Positions 10,106 through 21,300 of a stretch of 64,000 nucleotides of DNA are shown one piece after another. The DNA comes from Reclinomonas americana ATCC 50394 (taxonomy: Eukaryota; Jakobida; Jakobea; Jakobida): assembly GCA_048213135.1 (NCBI GenBank), contig PS015419.1, positions 75,816 through 139,815 of the forward strand. Reading direction: 5' to 3'. Every line of letters begins with the position of its first letter. The first letter of the stretch is position 1. The translations under genes and the position numbers were made by a program. The notes under the pieces were generated by a model, which saw only the letters and a program-made list of their open reading frames with translations, did no database searches and had not been told where the DNA came from.

Positions 10106-13100
10106 TTATTCGCAGACGATTTCCACAGTCTTGGAGGCGGGTGGCGCTCTCCAGCCGGTGGCCATCCAGCGACACAGTTCCTGCATGTCGCGCCGACCCT
10201 CGGGCGCGTAGCGGAACCACACGTGCCTGGTGGGGGAGAGCAGAAGGGTGAGGGTGGGCGGAAGGTCATTGAGAATGGGGAGAAGAGAGAGGGCGCACGC
10301 ACCACACGTGGAACACTGGTGCGAGGCGGAAGAGAATCGGAAAAATGAGCAAGAGTCAGTAGAAGACAGCATGGCAGATACTCAACTTCCTTGGAAGATC
10401 TGTGACAGAGGCGAGTCAGCAGGGATGATAGGGTGAGACAGGACTGCAGCAACACAATGGCACGTGCCTTCAGATGCGAGTTCACGCCGGCCTCCACGGC
10501 CCTCTCGTGCAGCTACAAAATAAGTGAGCACAGACAAGGGGAGAGGGGCGCCACTCACAAGAGGTTTCGCGGCTCACCATTCTTGAGTCGTCCAGGATCT
10601 GTTCGTCGCTTCCCACGTGGATGTACCTGTGACGTGCCGAAGCAATGAGACAGGAGCTTTGATGAGACACGAACTGGGGACTTGCCACGAAACATGGGAG
10701 GGAAGCCCTCGTATTTGCCGTACAGGGGCGAGTACAGCGGATTGTATCTTGAATCGTGTCCTGCATTCACAGAGTCACGCACGTGCAGGCGGCACTCTCC
10801 CTCTGTGCCACGAAGCAACGCAACTGATCATCTCATCGATCGGATATCCTGCATGTCGCGCATAGTCAGCAAAAAGGAAGGCAAACACGGCCGGCACAGC
10901 AACAAGCTTCACGTACCGCTTGGGGAGTACAATACAGCATCTGCCGACAATCACAAGGAGGAGATGAGAAGGAGAGGAGAGTGAGAACAAGACAGCGCGC
11001 AGAGGCGGCGAACCGATATCCTTTTTCGTGACGCCAGTCTCCTTGTCGCACGAGATATCGGTCCAGGGGGCGATCAGGGCCACGCGGCTCGGCAGTCCCA
11101 GTGGTGTATTGTCGACGTATTCGATGGAGGCCAGCGAGTCGCGTCTGCCACTCGCAGTGGGTGCCGGTGCGAAATGCGCTTCAGACAACAATGCACAAAA
11201 GAACGCAACGAACGAAGTGGCGAGTTCTCCGAGGCACTGCTATTGTTGCTGCCGATGACGTGCACCTCATGCGGGTGGCGCAGTCGCACGCGCGGATCAA
11301 TGGCGTGCGATCGGCGCTTCAGTCGACGCTGTACGCGCGAGCGAGCCTCTCAGAAACATGTTGGATGTCGAGGAGGGCACAAAGTGAAGGAAATGTACCT
11401 GTATCTCGTGCATCACCAGCAGCGAGAGTCCACCGCCCGCCGAATCGCCTGCGCAACCGAGGGTTCAGCCACAGGCGCCGCCTTCATCCACTCACACGCA
11501 CACATACACACCAAAGAAGACGACATTTTCGGGACGGATCTGCTTCTCGCACAACAGCCATTCGTAGCAGTCGGCGGAGAAACGCACAATGTCGTGCAAG
11601 TACGCCTCTGCAGACGCAAAAGAGAGAGAGGGATTGGTTGGGAAAAGTCCGTCACTCCACCACACGCTGCGCCTTCACGCACCTGGGGCGAGCGGGTACT
11701 CGACGGCAAACACCGGGAAGCCCGTTTCCTGAAAGATGAATTCATCTGCACGACGAGTGTCACGCGAGCGAACCAACAACAGCACCGACAGCAAACGACA
11801 AGCACGCAACATAGCTGGCGATACGTCTCCACCGAGCCTACAGCAGCAGGACACTCGAGTGAGCACGCACACAAACGGGAGAGAGACAAACGGAGCAGAC
11901 TGGCTGTATGATGCGCAACTGAAGCCTGTTGCAATTGTTTTCGAACAGAACAGCGAGTGAGAAGAAGCACACGACAGTGGAGGTGAGGCAGGCCAAGCAC
12001 GCAACAATAGGCGCCACCATGCGTGGCAAAGACCACCGTCTGATCCGGTCCGAGACGCAGCGGATCTTTGCCCGACCACACAAACTCGCCATCGACCAGT
12101 GCCGCGCCCTCATCGTCGCGAATGAGAACCTTCTCAAAGCGCACATCTACACTCACACACACAGCGTGAGAGAAGGAGAAGCACAAGGAGCAGTGTGAGA
12201 GACTGACCGCGACTGCACGGGAAAAGCGCATCAAATCGGCGGAAAGCTCTCCGCTCCTTCTCCATGTCCTCAGGCGGAGTCTCGCGTCGCGTGCGGTTGC
12301 GGTACAGCAGTGACTTGATCGCGAGGAACTCCTCCGTGTGCTGCACTCACACAAACAAACAAACACAGACACAGACACATGAGAGAGACAGAGAGAATCA
12401 GTGACACACGTGCACGCAAGTGTGCTCACCTGGCCAACGACACCAGGCGGTCTTGTCTTGCCTGCGCGAATCTGACTGCGCTCTCTCTGTGTGCGTGTGA
12501 GTGTGTGAGGTGACATTGGTGATAATGCGCAGTCAAAAAACACACGCTCTCCACGCAACTCGCAACAGGCACACAAACACAGTGCGCACCAAGAACGCAA
12601 ACAACCTGNNNNNNNNNNNNNNNNNNNNNNNNNNNNNNNNNNNNNNNNNNNNNNNNNNNNNNNNNNNNNNNNNNNNNNNNNNNNNNNNNNNNNNNNNNNN
12701 NNNNNNNNNNNNNNNNNNNNNNNNNNNNNNNNNNNNNNNNNNNNNNNNNNNNNNNNNNNNNNNNNNNNNNNNNNNNNNNNNNNNNNNNNNNNNNNNNNNN
12801 NNNNNNNNNNNNNNNNNNNNNNNNNNNNNNNNNNNNNNNNNNNNNNNNNNNNNNNNNNNNNNNNNNNNNNNNNNNNNNNNNNNNNNNNNNNNNNNNNNNN
12901 NNNNNNNNNNNNNNNNNNNNNNNNNNNNNNNNNNNNNNNNNNNNNNNNNNNNNNNNNNNNNNNNNNNNNNNNNNNNNNNNNNNNNNNNNNNNNNNNNNNN
13001 NNNNNNNNNNNNNNNNNNNNNNNNNNNNNNNNNNNNNNNNNNNNNNNNNNNNNNNNNNNNNNNNNNNNNNNNNNNNNNNNNNNNNNNNNNNNNNNNNNNN

Positions 13101-13772
13101 NNNNNNNNNNNNNNNNNNNNNNNNNNNNNNNNNNNNNNNNNNNNNNNNNNNNNNNNNNNNNNNNNNNNNNNNNNNNNNNNNNNNNNNNNNNNNNNNNNNN
13201 NNNNNNNNNNNNNNNNNNNNNNNNNNNNNNNNNNNNNNNNNNNNNNNNNNNNNNNNNNNNNNNNNNNNNNNNNNNNNNNNNNNNNNNNNNNNNNNNNNNN
13301 NNNNNNNNNNNNNNNNNNNNNNNNNNNNNNNNNNNNNNNNNNNNNNNNNNNNNNNNNNNNNNNNNNNNNNNNNNNNNNNNNNNNNNNNNNNNNNNNNNNN
13401 NNNNNNNNNNNNNNNNNNNNNNNNNNNNNNNNNNNNNNNNNNNNNNNNNNNNNNNNNNNNNNNNNNNNNNNNNNNNNNNNNNNNNNNNNNNNNNNNNNNN
13501 NNNNNNNNNNNNNNNNNNNNNNNNNNNNNNNNNNNNNNNNNNNNNNNNNNNNNNNNNNNNNNNNNNNNNNNNNNNNNTGTGTGTGAGAGAGAGAGAGTGA
13601 GTGTGAGTGTTTGTGTGAGAAAGTGTGTGTTTTGTTTGTGACAAGCACAACGCAACGACTTGCGAAAGGCGAAACACACAATGACAAAGGCCAGTGAGGT
13701 GAGCGCAGTGGGCCAGATCCACACTGGCACCTCGCGCAGCCACTGCACCATGTCGCTCCACCAGCTCGACAT
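10106..13772 (-). CDS. Membrane-anchored alpha/beta hydrolase of the hormone-sensitive lipase family
   Basis: Serine hydrolase of the HSL/arylacetamide deacetylase group. The start at 13772 gives MSSWWSDMVQW and then a single membrane span (VPVWIWPTALTSLAFVIVCF), so a signal anchor with the catalytic domain behind it. Downstream exons show VVFATHGGAYC (oxyanion loop, ~12000-12030; HGGA where HGGG is usual), VFAVEYPLAPG (~11690-11730), the nucleophile elbow GDSAGGGLSLLVMHEIQ (~11405-11457), VALIAPWTDISCD, YNPLYSPLYGKYEGFPPM, HVGSDEQILDDSRM (catalytic Asp) and HVWFRYAPEGRR (catalytic His) before the stop at 10106. All triad residues are therefore present, spread over about ten exons. A 969-base gap falls in an early (TG/GA)n-rich intron and could hide a small exon. 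Substrate is unknown; neutral acylglycerol or cholesteryl esters are possible by family. Confidence 0.88.
12609..13577. other. Assembly gap (969 N) within hydrolase gene
   Basis: Run of N. Its right edge is a (TG)n(GA)n microsatellite, so the gap probably lies in a low-complexity intron of the hydrolase gene. Confidence 0.99.
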
Positions 13773-14415
13773 TTGTGTGTGTGTGCGAGAGTGCGCGTGC
13801 TCGGGACGTTTTGTGGTTTTTCGACAAGCGCGTCTGGAAATCATCGGAGCCTGTTGGCTAAAAACAAAAACAGAAGGCAAGGAAGGGCTAGGAGGGGCGA
13901 GCGTGGCGGCAGGGTGGTAACTCTCATAACTGTATTCGAAGAGTTGAGTCACTTCTGGTGAAACAACAAGGCAGCTTCGAAGTCGAAGAACATCGATATT
14001 CTTCGAATTCTATGTGCTGCGCTCGATTGCGAGTCCAGCGTGTTCAAGACTGGCCTTCCCGGAAGGGGTAGCTAACGTGGAGCTGCTGACAGAACGCGCA
14101 GTGGTTCAACAATCGAGCTCGACAAGCACGAAGTTCGAATTTTGGACAAGATATCGATCGCAGTGACTCGTGAGCTGCAGCCCTTTGCTCATCTCCGGAA
14201 GACAAAGTGATCACAAGGAAGAATTCTACGTCTAGCGGCACTGTTTGCCACCACCGCAGTCGGGCAGAGGACTTGCAGACTCGTTGGGCTCGAAAACGCG
14301 ATTGTCCATACGCCCTCTCTCGCGCCCTTCTTCTCGACCCTCGGCTGACCATGGGCGGCTGGTAGCCATGAACGGTGGTGTACGTGGAAAAACGAAACAG
14401 TCTTCGAAGACAAGG
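13773..14415. other. Intergenic spacer without a recognisable gene
   Basis: About 640 bp between the start of the hydrolase gene and the end of the P-loop ATPase gene. Short open frames exist on both strands but none resembles a protein I know or shows sensible splice junctions. Around 13970-14020 there is a cluster of ttcgaa/cttcgaa-like words. The hydrolase promoter should lie just above 13772. Confidence 0.5.
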
Positions 14416-16064
14416 TTACGTAGACGGACTACATTCCAGTGTGACATCCGCACCGAATCGGACCGGCGCTGAATCACGTGCCCTGCTGGACCTGAGGAAA
14501 TAGTTCCTTACTGCAACAGACGCAAAACCAACTCGAGAACTACCTATCTGACGAAAGAGACCCGTCGACGGGGCGAGCAAATCAGACAGAAGAGCTGCAG
14601 TTGCCGACTCGTGTTGCGCCGGGCTGTTGTCCCCCCAGCGGCGAATTTGAAGGGCACGACGAATAGCTTGTCGAGCGTCGGCCAGTGAGATCGAGTCGCT
14701 TCGGTCAAGTGCTGCTTCCGGAACACGTCTTGGCATGCTCGCAGTGGCAGCGGATGCCTCCAGCAAACGGTGGACCAGCGCCTTGGCCCCGATGGCCTGT
14801 ATCGTGATGCCACTTCCGGGAATCAGTCCCCATGGTCGTAAGCGGTGCTCCAAGTATGCGTCGACGCGCCTCACAGCGTCCTGCCTGAAAGTCAGGTCAG
14901 CTTGCAACTTGGAGATGTCAGGCCCCGCGATCGGCGGCGGAGCAGGTGGGGAAACATCCTCAGAGCGCCCCAGCTCCTGTCGCAGATGCATGAGAAGGTC
15001 CAAGTCGCCACCAACCAGATCGTAGATGGTTTCGATTTCCGAGGAGTCGAAGCTGGAGGCCAGCAGGTCACGGCATTCTTCCAGGGTCCAAGGCGGCCAG
15101 TCGAGGACGACGATGCGCGGTGAGATATCGCCAGTCCATTTCTCTGGAGCGGACGTCGTGAGTGACTCTGCCACGCGCACGCACCCTGACAGCAACACGA
15201 AACGGAGTGCAATAAGTTGGTCCGCGCTGGTGACGACCAAGACGAAGCGCACGTGCGAAGCAAGGTCCTTGACGAAGGCGCCGAACGACGCAAGTGCCTG
15301 ACGTCCCACAACAGCAGCGAACATTATAGAACCGATCACAAAAGGCAATAGATGCACAGCCTCAAACACATGCATACCTCACGCCCCTCGAGACGATTCA
15401 CGCCATCAACCACAAACACCGGCTTGTGATGCGATTGCTCTGCGAACCGCAGCGCTGCCTGACGGACCAAGTTGAACGTGCCCAGCATGCTTGGCGTCTC
15501 CGTTGACACGAAGAGATGGCGCGGAAAAGGGAATGGCGGCGTGAACGGGGTGCTGAGTACGTGCGCAAGCTTCCTCTCATCTGCATCCACCACGTCGCGT
15601 TCAATGCACGCGCACATGATGAAATGCACCATCACTGCCGCGGAGAGCGGGGGTCTTCTCACCGTCGATGCGAGCTCCGGCAGAGTCGAGAAACACCACA
15701 CCGGATTGACCGGCGCAAAGCTCTTTCAGAGTGGTAGTCTTGCCACTGTACGGGTCGCCAACGACAGCGAACACCGCAGCGAATCATCGTTGCCGAGTGG
15801 TGATGCTGGGTGGAGACAACGCACGATGCGATCCATCTCCACGGACGCTCGTCGGCACACAGGCCGCACATTGAGTGGGCGCTGCTCGGCTTCACCTCGT
15901 TAGACTTGAGTCAGCTTGCGTGCACTGCCTTCCCTCACCGGAGAGGAGAAGCCGGCGAGAAATGCGTTTGCGTGCTCCTGATGTTGCTTGTAGAGGCCAA
16001 GCAGGCCCACACAACAGACGACTCCGACAGCAGCCACAGGCCCCCACGCTTGTTTAAACCACAT
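14416..16064 (-). CDS. Membrane-anchored P-loop ATPase (AAA/ATPase_2-like), single frameshift
   Basis: Start at 16064 gives MWFKQAWGP and one membrane span (VAAVGVVCCVGLLGLY). A 52-base intron (GTGAGG...GAGCAG) leads to RPLNVRPVCRRASVEMDRIV. Then come the Walker A stretch VFAVVGDPYSGKTTTLKEL (~15720-15774), SGVVFLDSAGARID, an intron, a Walker B strand KPVFVVDGVNRLEG (~15400-15425) and a sensor-like strand HVRFVLVVTSADQL (~15225-15265). A long helical and basic C-terminal region ends at the stop at 14416. The frame of ...GNDDSLRC and the frame of VFAVVGDPYSGK differ by one base at about 15775. A TGA stands in the Walker frame just upstream and no usable AG lies between. Either one base is missing in the assembly or the copy is recently broken. 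Elsewhere the exons join in phase. Substrate and partners unknown; AAA-type mitochondrial or ER ATPases are alternatives. Confidence 0.72.
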
Positions 16065-16146
16065 GGGAGCACACGAGGGAGAGGGGGAAACGGAGACGGA
16101 GGGAAACGGATGATTTACAGTGTTTGTTTGTCCTTTCGCACTCTCC
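16065..16146. promoter_or_regulatory. Divergent promoter between P-loop ATPase and macro-domain genes
   Basis: Eighty-two base pairs between the two divergent start codons. The stretch is purine-rich on the plus strand and then T-rich (tttacagtgtttgtttgtcc). Regulation in common is inferred from spacing only. Confidence 0.4.
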
Positions 16147-16746
16147 ATGTCCTCGGCCGGCACCGAGCTATCACGCACGACCCTCCCCTGCGGCACCGAG
16201 CTGGTGGCCATGGGCGGCTCTCTCCTCGACTTCCACGGTGACGCAATCGTGAACGCGGCGAATGAGGGCGGAGTGACCGGGTTCGGCATCGACGAGATGA
16301 TCAACCGCGCCGCCGGCACCGTGGACATCAAGGCCGCACGACGTGAGTTTGGTGGCATTCGCACAGGCGAGGCCAAGGTCACGCCGAGCTTCGAGCATAC
16401 GCGAGTCAAGTGGATCATTCACGCGGTGGGGCCGGTGTTGCGGGCGAATCGAGTGGGTGGCAACGTGGGGGCGGCGGAGGGCGAGGAGCTGTTGGCGCAA
16501 GCGTATCGCAGTGCGCTGGCACGTGCGCAGGAGCTGCAAGTGTGCACAATCGGGTTTTGTTTGCTGAGTGCGGGTGTGTTTCGTGGCGAGAAGCCGCTGG
16601 AGGAGGTGGTGCGGGTGGCGTTGAGGGCAATTGCGGGGGCGGCGTATGAGGGGTTGCGCGAGGCTGTGGTGTATGCGTACACGGCGGAGGAGCAGGAGTG
16701 TTTGCGGAGGGAGATGGTGGCGATGGCGGAGGAGTTGCACTCATGA
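16147..16746 (+). CDS. Macro-domain protein (ADP-ribose binding / ADP-ribosylglycohydrolase-like)
   Basis: Single-exon gene of 199 residues, unusual in this intron-rich window. The macro domain spans nearly all of it: GDAIVNAANEGGVTGFG (residues ~34-50) is the NAAN adenine/ribose-binding motif followed by the GG loop, then DEMINRAAG, GGIRTGEAKVTPSF, KWIIHAVGPV, and a substrate loop SAGVFRGEKPLEE (ending near residue 157). These are the marks of the MacroD/Ymdb type, which remove ADP-ribose from acidic residues or hydrolyse O-acetyl-ADP-ribose. The Asn of NAAN is present, so catalysis is plausible. Start chosen at 16147 (MSSAGTELS) because it precedes the first conserved strand; an in-frame GTG lies a few codons upstream. 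It is transcribed away from the P-loop ATPase gene. Confidence 0.9.
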   Translation: MSSAGTELSRTTLPCGTELVAMGGSLLDFHGDAIVNAANEGGVTGFGIDEMINRAAGTVDIKAARREFGGIRTGEAKVTPSFEHTRVKWIIHAVGPVLRANRVGGNVGAAEGEELLAQAYRSALARAQELQVCTIGFCLLSAGVFRGEKPLEEVVRVALRAIAGAAYEGLREAVVYAYTAEEQECLRREMVAMAEELHS

Positions 16747-16795
16747 AACTCAGACTTGTGTTGATCACGCTGGCTAGCCGTGGATATATCGTTGC

Positions 16796-17308
16796 TCAGT
16801 GTCGTATGCCATGCATGACCTGTGAATGCTTCGTCGCCTCACTTGTCTGAGTCGGTCGGGAAGCGACAAATGGATCGACATGGATCGCAACACAGTGCCA
16901 GTCATCATGTACTTGTCTGTTCAACGCTGTAGCGTCACAGTTCGCCGAAGGCGTTGAGCTCTGCATCTCGCTTCCGATCCCTCTCCGAGAGGGATTGCAG
17001 CAGCCTGACGAGCGTGCAAAATTAAATCTCGAGGTACCAGAAGCGATGGATGTTCGGATATGCTTGATGTGCTCGGCGGCGTCTCGCATGTCTCGTATGC
17101 GCCTCTCGAGCGCATCGTGATCGTTGCGGTGATGCTTGCCCCAAGCGCTGAGGCTGCGCCGGCGAGCGGCAACAAAGTGCTCTTCGCCAATGGACTCGAC
17201 AAGTTGGGCAAGTACGTCAGACAAAAGAACCTCGGCACAGTCCGTCACCGAAGCAGCAGCGGTGGGGCACCTCACGATAGTAGGCGCACCACTGGAGGTA
17301 CCGTCATC
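16796..17308 (-). CDS. Terminal exon of an unidentified gene (partial model)
   Basis: Open minus-strand frame beginning after a plausible acceptor (CTCACAG at ~17309) and ending with a stop at 16796. It reads DDGTSSGAPTIVRCPTAAAS, then EVLLSDVLAQLVESIGEEHF and a charged helical stretch rich in Arg, His and Asp (HDALERRIRDMRDAAEHIKHI). It has no start codon near the acceptor, so earlier exons should lie towards 17330-18110, where there is a repeat and an assembly gap. Low similarity to anything I know. The second half of the frame is less protein-like and may be read only in part. Could be a decaying gene. Confidence 0.35.
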   Translation of the reverse strand, partial: DDGTSSGAPTIVRCPTAAASVTDCAEVLLSDVLAQLVESIGEEHFVAARRRSLSAWGKHHRNDHDALERRIRDMRDAAEHIKHIRTSIASGTSRFNFARSSGCCNPSRRGIGSEMQSSTPSANCDATALNRQVHDDWHCVAIHVDPFVASRPTQTSEATKHSQVMHGIRH

Positions 17309-17445
17309 CTGTGAGCGAAAGCGAGTTACTCTTTGACAAGCACATATGTAAGTGCACTTGTGTGCCTCTCACTCACTCTCTCCGCGTGTATGTCTGTGTG
17401 TCGGCACGCACGTCTGTCATCATCAGATGGGTTGACCGCAGCCGT

Positions 17446-18200
17446 GGCAGCTGCTTTGTGTGAGCAACACTCGCTCGGAGACTCACGAATGCAGAGAGGC
17501 GCGCGACGCGCGCTTACACAGGCNNNNNNNNNNNNNNNNNNNNNNNNNNNNNNNNNNNNNNNNNNNNNNNNNNNNNNNNNNNNNNNNNNNNNNNNNNNNN
17601 NNNNNNNNNNNNNNNNNNNNNNNNNNNNNNNNNNNNNNNNNNNNNNNNNNNNNNNNNNNNNNNNNNNNNNNNNNNNNNNNNNNNNNNNNNNNNNNNNNNN
17701 NNNNNNNNNNNNNNNNNNNNNNNNNNNNNNNNNNNNNNNNNNNNNNNNNNNNNNNNNNNNNNNNNNNNNNNNNNNNNNNNNNNNNNNNNNNNNNNNNNNN
17801 NNNNNNNNNNNNNNNNNNNNNNNNNNNNNNNNNNNNNNNNNNNNNNNNNNNNNNNNNNNNNNNNNNNNNNNNNNNNNNNNNNNNNNNNNNNNNNNNNNNN
17901 NNNNNNNNNNNNNNNNNNNNNNNNNNNNNNNNNNNNNNNNNNNNNNNNNNNNNNNNNNNNNNNNNNNNNNNNNNNNNNNNNNNNNNNNNNNNNNNNNNNN
18001 NNNNNNNNNNNNNNNNNNNNNNNNNNNNNNNNNNNNNNNNNNNNNNNNNNNNNNNNNNNNNNNNNNNNNNNNNNNNNNNNNNNNNNNNNNNNNNNNNNNN
18101 NNNNNNNNNNGCAAAAAACCTACCTCACACGATCCACTTTACAGTAACTATATTGCCACGACGTTTACGACACAAGTCGTACCAGACAGGAGAAAGAGCA
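17446..18200 (+). repeat. Dispersed ~189-bp repeat, copy 1 (interrupted by assembly gap)
   Basis: Left part 17446-17523 and right part 18111-18200 align end to end with copy 2 at 22520-22708. Shared landmarks are ggcagctgctttg, ggagactcacgaatgcagag, the palindrome gcgcgcgacgcgcgc, gatccactttacagtaac and cacaagtcgtaccagac. In copy 2 the two halves are separated by only about 20 bases, while here 587 N are placed between them. Confidence 0.85.
17524..18110. other. Assembly gap (587 N) inside repeat copy 1
   Basis: Run of N splitting repeat copy 1. Comparison with copy 2 predicts only some 20 bases here unless something is inserted. Confidence 0.99.
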
Positions 18201-18344
18201 AACAAGCACAGTTACTGATGTACAAGAAACCCTCAAGACTGGTGTCTGTGTTGATGTTTCGGGTGTAGTTGGATCAAGACAGCTGTTGCTATTTAAATGA
18301 AGTTGTCAAGCAGGTACATATCGTGGTCATAGAGAAACATATGT

Positions 18345-21300
18345 TTACACGTCATGGTGGTCCTCTGTTGCGCAGATAATTCGCTTGCCATCTGGCGTCA
18401 ACGCCAGGCATGACACCGCGCCAGAACCTGCACGATGGCGTAACACCTGCTCGCCCTTATTCAGGGACCACATGCGCACAAAGCCATCATCGCAACCAGT
18501 AACAACGTGCTGGCCGTCGGGAGTCACTGCAACCGATCTCACGCTGCTGGTGTGCCCTTCCAATCGTCGCACCTCCCCGCCACTCGCCATGGACCACACC
18601 CGTACAGTTCTGTTACTGCCGCTTACAACGTGCTGGCCGTCGGGAGTGACTGCAACCGATGTCACGCTGCCGGTGTTCCCTTCCAATCGTCGCACCTCCC
18701 CGCCACTCGCCATGGACCACACTCGTACAGTTCTGTCACTACTGCCGCTTACAACGTGCTGGCCGTCGGGAGTGACTGCAACCGATCTCACCCAGCCGGN
18801 NNNNNNNNNNNNNNNNNNNNNNNNNNNNNNNNNNNNNNNNNNNNNNNNNNNNNNNNNNNNNNNNNNNNNNNNNNNNNNNNNNNNNNNNNNNNNNNNNNNN
18901 NNNNNNNNNNNNNNNNNNNNNNNNNNNNNNNNNNNNNNNNNNNNNNNNNNNNNNNNNNNNNNNNNNNNNNNNNNNNNNNNNNNNNNNNNNNNNNNNNNNN
19001 NNNNNNNNNNNNNNNNNNNNNNNNNNNNNNNNNNNNNNNNNNNNNNNNNNNNNNNNNNNNNNNNNNNNNNNNNNNNNNNNNNNNNNNNNNNNNNNNNNNN
19101 NNNNNNNNNNNNNNNNNNNNNNNNNNNNNNNNNNNNNNNNNNNNNNNNNNNNNNNNNNNNNNNNNNNNNNNNNNNNNNNNNNNNNNNNNNNNNNNNNNNN
19201 NNNNNNNNNNNNNNNNNNNNNNNNNNNNNNNNNNNNNNNNNNNNNNNNNNNNNNNNNNNNNNNNNNNNNNNNNNNNNNNNNNNNNNNNNNNNNNNNNNNN
19301 NNNNNNNNNNNNNNNNNNNNNNNNNNNNNNNNNNNNNNNNNNNNNNNNNNNNNNNNNNNNNNNNNNNNNNNNNNNNNNNNNNNNNNNNNNNNNNNNNNNN
19401 NNNNNNNNNNNNNNNNNNNNNNNNNNNNNNNNNNNNNNNNNNNNNNNNNNNNNNNNNNNNNNNNNNNNNNNNNNNNNNNNNNNNNNNNNNNNNNNNNNNN
19501 NNNNNNNNNNNNNNNNNNNNNNNNNNNNNNNNNNNNNNNNNNNNNNNNNNNNNNNNNNNNNNNNNNNNNNNNNNNNNNNNNNNNNNNNNNNNNNNNNNNN
19601 NNNNNNNNNNNNNNNNNNNNNNNNNNNNNNNNNNNNNNNNNNNNNNNNNNNNNNNNNNNNNNNNNNNNNNNNNNNNNNNNNNNNNNNNNNNNNNNNNNNN
19701 NNNNNNCACCAGTGACCACACGTGTACGGAATGGTCATAACGACTGCCGCTCACGACACGCTGGCCGTCGGGACTGACAGCGACAGAGTGCATCATAGTT
19801 GCACTGTGTGCAACTACCCGTGACTGCACATCATCGCTGCTTGCCAATGACCACACACGGAGCACATGGTCGGGGACGCCAGAACGCGCAGAGGACCGAC
19901 CGGAGTCCGACACAAAGATCAAAACGGTGTGCCCGTACAACCTGCGAAGATGTCGTGGTAAGTCATAAACTCTGAGCGAGAACAATTAAATGGACAATCA
20001 CACACTCAGGCGGAGTCCCAGAACGGAATGTCAGTCCGCAGGTAAACCGGGTCCCTGTTTTCCGCAAAGAAAGCGATGGCAACGCTCGTCGATGGCGGTT
20101 GCAGACTGCCACCGCTGGAGGTATCACTGTCGCGTGACGGACCGATGTCATCCTCTATGGCCATCCAATAGTCACGCCAGTTGCTGCCGCTACGTGAGAA
20201 ATGCGCACGGAACCAGCGAAACTGATCGGTGTCTCCATCATGCCATCCCAGAAGATGCAATCGCTCACGAGAACTCGGCTTCTCTGCTGAATGAGACGAT
20301 GAAAAGCCACTGCTCTCACGAGCTACACCGTCACTGAACCGAAATTGCGTAGCCTGAATCACAAGCCGCAATCGTCGAAGAGACTCGCGAAGAATGTCCT
20401 CCGACTCATGCGGTGATGTGACTGCAACAACCTCAATCGAACGACTCAAAATGGTCTCCGGTGAATCAGCTTCCGAGTCAGCTGCAACACTGTCAATTGT
20501 TGACAGCGACGGCGCCACCAAAACCTGCACAACTGCCGGCTTGTAGTCCATTGCATCAAGCAACAGCCTAATGCCACAGCGATACAACTGGGTCACAGTG
20601 TCCGTGTCGTCCAGTTCCGTGCACAGCTCACGCGCGTATAGCAACTGTTCGCGATTACTTGGCTCGTCGACCTTGCCGATGAGGTGACAAATAAACCCAA
20701 GCACAGCTGTTCTGGAATTCACGTTCTGCGCCAGATTGCTGCCGAAGCCACTGCGATACAAGTTGACACACCGACGGCACTTGTCGATAAGGTCGCCGGT
20801 TCCGGACTCGTGCATGATGCGATCTTCTTCCACACTTATCTGCGCGTGCACACACTCATAAGCACACAGAAGGGGCGGTACAAGCAAAGATAACGAAAAC
20901 CTGCTCCAAAATCATCGACTCTTTGCACAAGTCCTCGATGTCCTTCTCCGTGAAATCCAGTGAAGAAACGGCTGCGTGGTCGTCGACGCCCGCAGACACG
21001 GGTGGCACGGTACTATGCCAACTCGCCACCTCAGTGACCTCATCGGCACACACCCGATACACCAGGTGGTACATCTGCGAATCCGGAAGGAGGGGAACAT
21101 CATCGGTGGCCGAGGTGACCGCCGCCACCGCGCGATCGAGACTCATCGCACAGCCCTCTTCCGACGACAGGTACCCGATGACGCAGAGCACTGTGTCACA
21201 CAGGCTCCTCGGTAAGCTACTCAACAAACCACAACGATGCTCCAATATAGCACGCACGAATTGCTGTGTGAGAGCAGTCACTCTGCACGGCCACACCGCA

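Noticed and set aside
12426-13952. Long open frames spanning 12609-13577
   Set aside because: They owe their length to the run of N, which contains no stop codons by construction.
16120-16146. Upstream GTG-type start for the macro-domain gene
   Set aside because: The frame is open, but ATG at 16147 directly precedes the conserved region and eukaryotic initiation at a non-ATG codon would need evidence.
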